Below, piece after piece: positions 1-5,661 of a DNA stretch of 6,371 bases. Every line of letters begins with the position of its first letter. Position 1 is the stretch's first letter. The DNA comes from DASZZY01 sp036260395. Its GTDB lineage: Bacteria > Actinomycetota > UBA4738 > CALAEC01. The stretch spans positions 1-6,371 of the forward strand of contig DASZZY010000001.1 in the NCBI GenBank assembly GCA_036260395.1, written 5' to 3'. The notes beneath the pieces were generated by a model. The model was not told the origin of the DNA, did no database searches, and was given only the letters and a program-made list of their open reading frames with translations. Position numbers and translations under genes: made by a program.

Positions 1-986
1 AGGCTCGGGGCCCGCTCGCCCCCCACCAGGATCGGCGCGAAGAACAGCACCACCCGGTCGCACAGCCCCCCGCGGACGATCTCCCAGGCCAGCGTGGGGC
101 CACCCTCGACGAGGACGTTCTGGACCTCGCGCCGGCCGAGCTCCTCGAACAGCCGCGGGAGGGCGATCAGCGACTGGCCGGCATCCTCCAGCACGAGCAC
201 CTCGGCACCGGCGTCGGCCCACGCACGGCGGCGCGCCGCCGGCGCGCCCTCGGTGCTGGCTACCAGCGTGGGGGCCAGGCCGTCGGTGAAGACATGGTGC
301 GTGGGCGGGACGATGCCCCGGCCGTCGACCACCACCCGGAGCTTCGGCTTGCCGTCGTAGGCCGGATCCCGGCACGTGAGCGAGGGGTCGTCCCGAAGGG
401 CGGTCCCCGCCCCCACGAGGATGGCGTCGGCCCCCGCCCGCATCCGGTGGACCTCCGCCCTGGACTCCTCGCCGCTGATCCACCGCGAGGACCCGTCGCG
501 GGCCGCCGCCTTCCCGTCGAGGGAGGCGGCCATCTTCAACGTCACGAACGGGAGTCCGGTGGCGATCCACCTGAGGAAGCCCTCGTTCAGGCGGCGCGCC
601 TCGGCCTCGAGCATGCCGAGCTCGACCTCGACGCCGCCGCGACGGAGCGTCGCGACGCCGCGCCCGTCGACGAGGCGGTTGGGATCGCGCATCCCGACCA
701 CCACACGCCGGACGCCGGCCTCCAGCACGCGGGGGGCGCACGGCGGCGTCCGGCCCTGGTGGACGCAGGGCTCCAGCGTCACGTAGAGGGTGGCCCCCCG
801 GGCTCGATCGCCGGCCGTGTCCAGGGCCACCGTCTCGGCATGCCGGAGGCCGGCTGCCTCGTGCCACCCCTCGCCGACGACGTCGCCGTCGCGGACCACG
901 AGCGCCCCGACCAGGGGATTGGGGGAGGTCAGCCCGCGCCCTCGAGCCGCGAGCTCCAGCGCCCTCCGCATGTAGATCTCGTCCAC
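1..986 (-). CDS. ribD: RibD, bifunctional diaminohydroxyphosphoribosylaminopyrimidine deaminase / 5-amino-6-(5-phosphoribosylamino)uracil reductase (C-terminus beyond the window)
   Basis: Catalyses two consecutive cytosolic steps of riboflavin synthesis: deamination of the pyrimidine made from GTP, then NADPH-dependent reduction of the ribose. The frame is open for 328 codons to the window edge; family members are about 360-370 residues, so roughly 30-40 are missing. The N-terminal deaminase domain (about 1-145) shows the zinc site: HAE at 49-51 (His49, catalytic Glu51) and EPCVHQGRTPPC at 72-83 (Cys74, Cys83), plus TSPNPLVG near residue 20. The reductase domain starts near FVTLKMAASLDGKAA (147-161) and continues with SSRWIS, GAGTALRDDPSLT and VEGGPTLA. 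The GTG start at 986-984 is chosen because GAGAGG (998-993) lies 6 nt upstream and the resulting N-terminus VDEIYMRRAL matches the family; an in-frame ATG at 971-969 would cut this off. The gene lies directly behind an FMN riboswitch, so repression by FMN is expected. No broken motif is visible. Confidence 0.96.
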   Translation of the reverse strand, partial: MDEIYMRRALELAARGRGLTSPNPLVGALVVRDGDVVGEGWHEAAGLRHAETVALDTAGDRARGATLYVTLEPCVHQGRTPPCAPRVLEAGVRRVVVGMRDPNRLVDGRGVATLRRGGVEVELGMLEAEARRLNEGFLRWIATGLPFVTLKMAASLDGKAAARDGSSRWISGEESRAEVHRMRAGADAILVGAGTALRDDPSLTCRDPAYDGKPKLRVVVDGRGIVPPTHHVFTDGLAPTLVASTEGAPAARRRAWADAGAEVLVLEDAGQSLIALPRLFEELGRREVQNVLVEGGPTLAWEIVRGGLCDRVVLFFAPILVGGERAPS

Positions 987-1049
987 CGCGGACCTCTCGT
1001 TCGCGTCCCGAGGAGGGGTGCGGAGGGAGGGCCGCGCACGAGCGCGGCC
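987..1049 (-). promoter_or_regulatory. Candidate expression platform of the FMN riboswitch with the ribD ribosome binding site
   Basis: The Shine-Dalgarno sequence GAGAGG is at 998-993. Two foldings exclude each other. In the first, GGCCGCG (1049-1043) pairs perfectly with CGCGGCC (1036-1030) around a 6-nt loop and leaves the ribosome binding site free. In the second, CGCGGCCCUC (1036-1027) pairs with GAGGUCCGCG (996-987), giving nine base pairs and one C/U mismatch, which buries the binding site right up to the GTG. A local hairpin pairing 1016-1009 with 999-993 could also cover it. No U tract follows the first hairpin, so translational control is more likely than a classical terminator switch. 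The pairings are read from the sequence; the switching is inferred, and chance pairing is easy in DNA this rich in G and C. Confidence 0.55.
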
Positions 1050-1054
1050 GGCGT

Positions 1055-1179
1055 TCGCCTTCTCCCATCCGGACTCTTACCGTCGGTCCCGGAGTTCCAC
1101 CGGGTCCACCCCCGAGCGGCTCCCAGGGGGTCGCGGACTGTCACCGCCGGTGGGGAGTTCCACCCCGCCCCGAAGACGA
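1055..1179 (-). ncRNA. FMN riboswitch (RFN element) aptamer
   Basis: This mRNA leader senses flavin mononucleotide and controls the riboflavin gene behind it. Read on the minus strand, the conserved RFN segments appear in order: TTCGGGGCGGGGTGGAA, then ACCGGCGGT, then AGTCCGCGACC, then GGTGGAACTCCGGGACCGA, then AGTCCGGATGGGAGAAGG. The closing helix P1 is visible as TCGTCTTC (1179-1172) pairing with GAAGGCGA (1062-1055), eight pairs including one G-U. A variable hairpin (ACCCCC with GGGGGT) sits in the middle. The aptamer ends 68 nt before the GTG of ribD, which leaves room for an expression platform. Confidence 0.96.
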
Positions 1180-1197
1180 CCTATGCCGTTCGAACCA

Positions 1198-1203
1198 AGT
1201 ATA
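1198..1203 (-). promoter_or_regulatory. Candidate -10 box of the riboswitch-ribD promoter
   Basis: TATACT stands out in the short spacer between the regulator stop codon (1214-1212) and riboswitch helix P1 (from 1179). Five of six bases match the sigma-70-type TATAAT, and transcription would start near 1190, about 10 nt before the aptamer. I see no good -35 box: the 17-nt spaced position (1226-1221) reads CGCCGC inside the regulator coding end. Weak -35 boxes are common in high-GC actinobacteria. The position fits well; the call rests on one short motif. Confidence 0.45.
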
Positions 1204-1211
1204 CGGCGACG

Positions 1212-2144
1212 CTACGCGGTGCGGCGCCGGTCCATCTCGTACGATGAACCCGGGGTGCGCTTGGCGTACTCCTTCATCTCGGTGGCCACCGCCACCACCT
1301 CGCCGGGGTGCTCGAAGCGGCGGCGGTCCGAGGAGGCCACGCCGATCGAGATCGACAGCAGCGGGAACCGCTGGACCTGGCCCTGTCGGTTCTGGACCTC
1401 GATGAAGCCGCGCTCCGCGTCCTCGCGGTCGTACAGGCGGGGAACCTCCCGGGTGCACCGCTCGATGATCTGCCGGCTCAGCTCCTCGGCGACCTCAGGC
1501 GGCCCCATGAGCACGAAGTCGTCGCCCCCGAGGTGCCCCACGAAGGCGCGCTGGCCCGCGACGTCGAGCGCCGCGTCCTGGATCGACAGGGCCACGGCCC
1601 GCAGGGCCTCGTCCCCGCGCAGGAACCCGTAGTGGTCGTTGTAGGCCTTGAAGTTGTCAAGATCGGCGTACAGCAGCGCGAACGGGGACCCGCTCTCGAC
1701 CAGCCGGCGGAGCTCGTCCTCGATCTGTACGTTGCCGGGCAGGCCAGTGAGCGGCGACGCCGAGCGCATCACCCGGGCCCGCCGGAGCGTGCCCTTGACC
1801 CGGGCCACCAGCTCCTGCGGATCGAACGGCTTGATGACGTAGTCGTCGGCGCCGGCGGTGAGCCCCAGGACCTTGTCCGCGGTGAGCGCCTTGGCGGTGA
1901 GCATCAGGATCGAGATCCCCGCGGTCCGGGGGTCGGCGCGGAGCCGCTCCACGAGCTCGAACCCGTCCATCCTGGGCATCATCACGTCGACGAGGGCCAG
2001 CGCCGGCCGCAGCTCGAGTGCCTTGTCCAGCGCCTCGACCCCGTCCGAGGCCACGTGCACGTCGAACCCCTGGCTGACCAGGTTCACCTCGATGAATCGG
2101 GCGATGTCCGGGTCATCGTCGACCACGAGGACCTTCTCGCCCAT
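1212..2144 (-). CDS. Response regulator with a C-terminal GGDEF-type domain (GGDDF variant)
   Basis: A 310-residue cytosolic two-component output protein. Residues 1-122 form a CheY-like receiver with the acidic pocket Asp9-Asp11, phospho-acceptor Asp53 (in LVDVMMPRMDG), Thr83 and Lys105 (in IKPF). Residues 131-310 form a GGDEF-type domain beginning with SPLTGLPGN. Its metal ligand Asp161 (ADLDNFKAYND), guanine-contacting Asn169 and Asp178 (by alignment to PleD N335 and D344) and GTP-loop GGDDF (206-210) are visible. The fourth signature position is Asp rather than Glu, and no RxxD inhibitory site lies five residues upstream. The tail ends in EMKEYAKRTPGSSYEMDRR rather than the common YxAKxxGRN ending. 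It may make cyclic di-GMP, or only bind GTP or act through protein contacts; the sequence does not decide. ATG at 2144 has GAGG at 2156-2153 and follows the rpe stop by 3 nt, so translation is probably coupled. No histidine kinase is in the window. Confidence 0.9.
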   Translation of the reverse strand: MGEKVLVVDDDPDIARFIEVNLVSQGFDVHVASDGVEALDKALELRPALALVDVMMPRMDGFELVERLRADPRTAGISILMLTAKALTADKVLGLTAGADDYVIKPFDPQELVARVKGTLRRARVMRSASPLTGLPGNVQIEDELRRLVESGSPFALLYADLDNFKAYNDHYGFLRGDEALRAVALSIQDAALDVAGQRAFVGHLGGDDFVLMGPPEVAEELSRQIIERCTREVPRLYDREDAERGFIEVQNRQGQVQRFPLLSISIGVASSDRRRFEHPGEVVAVATEMKEYAKRTPGSSYEMDRRRTA

Positions 2145-2147
2145 GGC

Positions 2148-2813
2148 TCACGCCTCGCTGGCGATCCGGGACAGCCGCCGGGCGGCCTCGCCGACGTCGC
2201 CGGCCTTGAAGATCGAGGACGCGGCGGCCAGCACCGTGGCCCCCGCCTCGAGGCACCGGCGGCCGGACTCCTCGTTGATCCCGCCGTCGACCTCCACGTC
2301 CACGGACAGGCCGCGCCGGTCGATCTCGCTCCGGAGCGCCTCGATCTTCGGCAGGTTGGCCTCGTCGAACGGCTGCCCGGCCCATCCGGTCCGCCCCAGC
2401 GTCATCACGATCACGTTGTCGAGCCGCTCCAGGTAGGGGAACAGCACCTCCGCGCGGCTCTCGGGATTGATGGCCAGGCCGACCCGCATGCCGCGGTCCC
2501 GGGCCGCCGAGGAGACGCCCTCGACGTCGAACACCGCCTCGTAGTGGCACGTCACCATGTCGGTCCCGGCCTTGGCCAGATCGTCGAACAGGTCCTCGGG
2601 GCGGGCCACCATGAGGTGGCAGTGGAGCGGGAGCCCGGTCACCGGCCGCAGGGACTCCACGACGACCGGCCCGATCGTCAGCGGCGGGACGAAGTGCGCG
2701 TCCATCATGTCGACGTGGATCATGTCGGCATATCGCTCGACGGCCTGGATCTGCTCGCCGAGGCGGGCGAAGTCCGCGGACAGGATCGAGGCGGCGAGCT
2801 TGGCGGGGGGCAT
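2148..2813 (-). CDS. rpe: Ribulose-phosphate 3-epimerase
   Basis: Interconverts D-ribulose 5-phosphate and D-xylulose 5-phosphate in the pentose phosphate pathway (or Calvin cycle). The 221-residue length is typical of this TIM-barrel family. Family motifs appear in order: ASILSADFARLGEQ (8-21, Ser9), IHVDMMDAHFVPPLTIGP (32-49, with His33 and Asp35), LHCHLMV (63-69, His66) and VDGGI (175-179, Asp176). His33, Asp35, His66 and Asp176 correspond to the metal and acid-base residues. Two phosphate-binding segments differ from the norm: the usual NPGFGGQ loop reads LGRTGWAGQ (139-147), one residue longer, and the usual GS before IF is AS (198-199). The start is ATG 2813-2811, 13 nt after the rsmB stop; no in-frame ATG, GTG or TTG lies between the two, and no clear Shine-Dalgarno sequence is visible, so coupling to rsmB is likely. 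A related sugar-phosphate epimerase of different specificity is possible but less likely. Confidence 0.93.
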   Translation of the reverse strand: MPPAKLAASILSADFARLGEQIQAVERYADMIHVDMMDAHFVPPLTIGPVVVESLRPVTGLPLHCHLMVARPEDLFDDLAKAGTDMVTCHYEAVFDVEGVSSAARDRGMRVGLAINPESRAEVLFPYLERLDNVIVMTLGRTGWAGQPFDEANLPKIEALRSEIDRRGLSVDVEVDGGINEESGRRCLEAGATVLAAASSIFKAGDVGEAARRLSRIASEA

Positions 2814-2826
2814 GCTTCGACCGAGT

Positions 2827-4146
2827 CTAGTCAGCGCGGACGAAGCGAGCCACGAACATGGCGTCGGTCCCGTGGCGGTGGGGCCACAGGCGGGCCCGCG
2901 TGACCCGGCCACCGTCGGGCCCCCCGAACGGATCGGGCTGGAGGCCCTCGGCCTTGGCCAGGAAGGCATCGCAGGCGGCGTCGGTCTCGGCCCGGGGGAA
3001 CGTGCACACCGAGTAGAGGAGGACGCCGCCGGGGCGGAGGACGGACGCGGCGCCGGCCAGGATCCGCACCTGGAGCCTGGCCAGCCCCGAGAGGCCGCGG
3101 CGCTGAGGGCGCCACAGCAGCTCCGGCCGGCGGCGGGCCGAGCCGAGGCCCGAGCACGGCGCGTCGACCAGGACCCGCTCGAAGCCGCGGGCCAGCGCCG
3201 GGGCCGAGGCGTCCTGGGCCACCAGCCGGACGTGGACGCCGAGCCGGCGGGCCGTCTCGCCGACGAGTCCCAGCCTGGCGAGCGCCACGTCGGCCGCCAC
3301 GACGGAGCCGCTCCGGCAGGCGATGTCGGCGGCCTTCCCTCCGGGGCCCGCGCAGGCATCGAGGACCCGCTCCCCCGGGCGGGGGCCGAGTACGTCGACC
3401 ACCCACGACGAGGCCTCGTCCTGGACGGCGAACCGGCCCTCGGCGAACCCCGGCAGCGCTCCGGGGGCGCCGCCGGCCAGCCGCAGCGACCCGGCGTGGA
3501 GCCCCCCCCGCTCCGCCGGATGCCCGGCGTCCCGGAGGCCCGCCTCCAGATCTTCGACGGTGGTGCGGCACGGGTTGGCCCGGATGGTCAGCGGAGCCGG
3601 CGATGCCAGCGCGGCGGCCGCCTCCTCGGCCTCGTCCCCGAGCAGCCGGCGCAGCTCCGCGACCGCCCACGGGGCCAGGCCTGTCCGGGCCGACACGGCC
3701 TCGTCGCCCGGGCCGGCGGGCGGCTCCGGAGGGTCGGCCGCCAGCCGCCGCAGGACCGCGTTGACGAACCCGCGCTGGCGGGACGGGACCACGGCGACCG
3801 TCTCCCCCACCGCCGCGTGGTCCGGGACCCGCGTGTGCAGGACCTGGTACGCGCCGACCCGCAGCGCGGCCCGGGCGACCGGCACGGCCCGCTCGATGGG
3901 GCGGTCGAGGAGCGCTCCCAGGGCTCGGTCGATCCACAGCAGGCGCCGGAGGGTGCCGAACCCGAGCTCGGAGGCCAGGGCGCGATCCGGCGCCGCCAGC
4001 CCCGCGCGCTCGAGCAGCGCCGGCCAGACGCGGTTGGAATACGCGGCCTCGTCGGTGACGCGGCGGACGAGCTCGACGGCGACCGCTCGGGGCGAGGACG
4101 GGTCGAAGGACCCCGCCCCGGCCGGTCGGTGCCGGCCGTCGGTCAG
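2827..4146 (-). CDS. rsmB: 16S rRNA (cytosine-967-C5)-methyltransferase RsmB (Sun/Fmu family), probable CTG start
   Basis: Methylates a 16S rRNA cytosine (C967 in E. coli) using S-adenosylmethionine. From the chosen start it is 439 residues, against 429 in E. coli. An N-terminal NusB-like RNA-binding domain (about 17-145, RALASELGFGTLRR, ALRVGAYQVL, GFVNAVLRRLA) precedes a Rossmann methyltransferase domain. The latter shows VQDEASS (from 241), the SAM loop DACAGPGGK (263-271), DAPCSGLG with Cys331 and YSVCTFPRAE with Cys381. The 50-residue spacing of these cysteines equals that of E. coli Cys325 (product release) and Cys375 (nucleophile). No ATG, GTG or TTG occurs in frame near the required N-terminus; the first downstream GTG would delete about 75 residues. 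CTG at 4146-4144 overlaps the fmt TGA as CTGA and has GGAGGG (4158-4153) 6 nt upstream, so I use it. Translation is probably coupled to fmt. Confidence 0.93.
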   Translation of the reverse strand: MTDGRHRPAGAGSFDPSSPRAVAVELVRRVTDEAAYSNRVWPALLERAGLAAPDRALASELGFGTLRRLLWIDRALGALLDRPIERAVPVARAALRVGAYQVLHTRVPDHAAVGETVAVVPSRQRGFVNAVLRRLAADPPEPPAGPGDEAVSARTGLAPWAVAELRRLLGDEAEEAAAALASPAPLTIRANPCRTTVEDLEAGLRDAGHPAERGGLHAGSLRLAGGAPGALPGFAEGRFAVQDEASSWVVDVLGPRPGERVLDACAGPGGKAADIACRSGSVVAADVALARLGLVGETARRLGVHVRLVAQDASAPALARGFERVLVDAPCSGLGSARRRPELLWRPQRRGLSGLARLQVRILAGAASVLRPGGVLLYSVCTFPRAETDAACDAFLAKAEGLQPDPFGGPDGGRVTRARLWPHRHGTDAMFVARFVRAD

Positions 4147-5075
4147 CGGGCGCCCTCCAGCGGCTCCCCGGGCCGGAGCCGCTGTCCGCGCGCGAACTCG
4201 GCGCCGGTCATCCGGCGCCTCCCCTCCGGGATCACCTCCTCGAGGGCGACCGCGCGGTCCCCCGCCGCGACCACCAGGCGCTCCTTGCCCGCCTCGAGCA
4301 CCGTCCCGGGCGTCCCGCGCCCCTCGACGGGGCTGGCCTTCAGCACCTTGACCACCCGGCCGGCGGCCCGGGCGCGGGCCCCCGGCTCGGGGGCCAGCGC
4401 CCGGACTCGGCGGTCGACCGCCTCGCCGGGCTCCGCCCAGTCGATCCACTCCTCCTCCGGCGAGAACCGCTTGGCCACGGTGGCCGACGCGTGATCCTGC
4501 GGCCGCTCCTCCGCGTCCCCGGCCTCCAGGCGGTCCAGCGTCTCCACCAGCAGGCGGCCGCCGACCCGGGCCAGGCGCCACCCGAGCGCGCCGGCATCGT
4601 CCCGGGAGTGGATCGGCTCCTCCGCCTGGAGCAGCACCGGGCCGGTGTCCATCCCCTCGTCCATGCGCATCGTCGTCACGCCGGTGCGGTCCAGCCCCGC
4701 CAGGATCGCGCGGGCCACGGGGTTGGCGCCGCGGAGGGCCGGGAGGAGCGAGAAGTGGACGTTGACCGGCGCGGCGCTGGGGATCGCCAGCACCTCGCCG
4801 GGCAGGATCTCCCCGTAGGCCACCACGACCATCACGTCCGGACGGGCCGCCTCGAGCGCCGCCAGTCCCCGGCCTCCCTTGACGGTCTCGACCTCGTGGA
4901 GCGGCAGCCCGAGGGAGCGGGCGGCCTCGGCCACGGCCGTCGGGCGCGGTTTCCGCCCGCGCCCGGCCGGCCTCGGCGCCCGCGTCAGGACCGCGGCGAC
5001 CCCGTGCCGGGACGCGGCCAGGGACTCGAGCGAGGGGACGGACCACGGATCGTTGCCCAGGAACGCCACCCTCAT
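4143..5075 (-). CDS. fmt: Methionyl-tRNA formyltransferase
   Basis: Transfers a formyl group from 10-formyltetrahydrofolate to initiator Met-tRNA in the cytosol, preparing it for translation initiation. At 310 residues it is close to E. coli Fmt (315). The N-terminal Rossmann-like catalytic domain (about 1-190) shows RVAFLGNDPWSVPSL, RPAGRGRKP (35-43), AYGEILP (86-92), NVHFSLLPALRG (105-116) and GMDTGPVLL (from 141). Asn105, His107 and Asp143 match the catalytic triad. The C-terminal OB-fold domain (about 205-310) begins after AKRFSPEEEWIDW. His107 is followed by Phe where many homologues have Gly or Ala, which is a minor change. The start is ATG 5075-5073, 38 nt after def, with a weak GGGGG at 5085-5081; longer in-frame versions would run into def and are not supported. 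The 3' end overlaps rsmB by 4 nt. It works directly with the neighbouring deformylase. Confidence 0.96.
   Translation of the reverse strand: MRVAFLGNDPWSVPSLESLAASRHGVAAVLTRAPRPAGRGRKPRPTAVAEAARSLGLPLHEVETVKGGRGLAALEAARPDVMVVVAYGEILPGEVLAIPSAAPVNVHFSLLPALRGANPVARAILAGLDRTGVTTMRMDEGMDTGPVLLQAEEPIHSRDDAGALGWRLARVGGRLLVETLDRLEAGDAEERPQDHASATVAKRFSPEEEWIDWAEPGEAVDRRVRALAPEPGARARAAGRVVKVLKASPVEGRGTPGTVLEAGKERLVVAAGDRAVALEEVIPEGRRRMTGAEFARGQRLRPGEPLEGAR
4144..4158 (-). promoter_or_regulatory. Ribosome binding site and probable CTG start codon of rsmB
   Basis: GGAGGG (4158-4153), CGCCCG spacer (4152-4147), then CTG (4146-4144), whose last two bases are the first two of the fmt stop TGA (4145-4143). 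This is the strongest Shine-Dalgarno sequence in the window and its spacing is ideal. It marks the start at a codon that common gene finders do not accept. The arrangement copies the familiar ATGA stop-start overlap with C in place of A. Confidence 0.7.
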
Positions 5076-5113
5076 CCGCGCCCCCGGTCGGAGGACGGCC
5101 GGCGGGCCACCGG

Positions 5114-5644
5114 CTACAGCGCCCGGGCGGGGTCGTGCGTCGCGGGAGCGAGCCCCAGCGCCTGGTCCCGCAGGCGGGCCATGGCCTCCGAGCGATGCTC
5201 CCCCTCGAGCCGGTCGATGAACAGCACCCCGTTGAGGTGGTCGACCTCGTGCTGGAGGACCCGCGACAGGAGCTCCTCGGCCTCGATCGTGACGGCGTGG
5301 CCGTCGAGGTCGAAGCCCTCGGCCTGCACCCGGAGGTGGCGGCGCACCGGGTAGTACAGGCCGGGCACCGACAGGCAGCCCTCCTCCCCCACCTGGTCCC
5401 CCCACTCGTCGCGGAGCACGGGGTTGACCAGGGCCCGGGCCCCGTCCTCGTGCCCGAGATCGAAGACGATGAGCCGAAGCGGCCGGCCGACCTGCGGCGC
5501 CGCGAGCCCGACCCCTGGGGCCTCGTGCATCGTCCGGATCATGTCCTCCGCCAGCCGGCGGAGGGCGTCGTCGAAGCTCTCCACGGGCCTGGCCGGCTCG
5601 CGGAGGACCGGGTCCCCGAACGTTCGGATCGACAGCAGCGACAT
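5114..5644 (-). CDS. def: Peptide deformylase
   Basis: Metalloenzyme that removes the N-formyl group from nascent proteins at the ribosome, reversing what Fmt adds; the two genes are adjacent. The protein has 176 residues, normal for the family. The three diagnostic motifs are intact: GVGLAAPQ (44-51), EGCLS (88-92, metal ligand Cys90) and QHEVDH (131-136, metal ligands His132 and His136, catalytic Glu133). The start ATG 5644-5642 gives the typical N-terminus MSLLSIRTFGDPVLREPA and lies 17 nt after the priA stop, with GGGGGGA at 5653-5647 as a close, weak ribosome binding site. The frame stays open upstream to about 6310, but that would overlap priA and has no deformylase character. Nothing is missing or rearranged. 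Confidence 0.97.
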   Translation of the reverse strand: MSLLSIRTFGDPVLREPARPVESFDDALRRLAEDMIRTMHEAPGVGLAAPQVGRPLRLIVFDLGHEDGARALVNPVLRDEWGDQVGEEGCLSVPGLYYPVRRHLRVQAEGFDLDGHAVTIEAEELLSRVLQHEVDHLNGVLFIDRLEGEHRSEAMARLRDQALGLAPATHDPARAL

Positions 5645-5661
5645 GGTCCCCCCGTGGAATC

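Noticed and set aside
1030..1049. Intrinsic terminator downstream of the aptamer
   Set aside because: The 7-bp GC-rich stem is perfect, but it is followed by CTCCCTCCG and not by a U tract. A U-less terminator cannot be excluded, but the SD-pairing alternative explains the sequence better.
294..1247. Long plus-strand open frame of 317 codons
   Set aside because: It lies antisense to ribD, the riboswitch and the regulator end, is dominated by Pro, Arg, Gly and Ala, and resembles no family. Long antisense frames are expected at this GC content.
1630..1670. Hybrid cyclic AMP-GMP synthase (Hypr-type GGDEF)
   Set aside because: That type carries Ser at the position aligned with PleD Asp344; here it is Asp178, the guanine-selecting residue.
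1308..2903. Plus-strand open frame of 531 codons
   Set aside because: It is antisense to the regulator and rpe, both well supported by motifs; it is low-complexity and has no recognisable domain.
2557..4494. Plus-strand open frame of 645 codons
   Set aside because: It is antisense to rpe, rsmB and the end of fmt. Its composition is that of a GC-driven shadow frame.
2827..5046. A 739-residue protein ending as RsmB, possibly a fusion
   Set aside because: The first 300 residues are the out-of-frame reading of fmt, rich in Gly, Arg and Pro with no domain. The strong ribosome binding site at 4158-4153 marks the real start.
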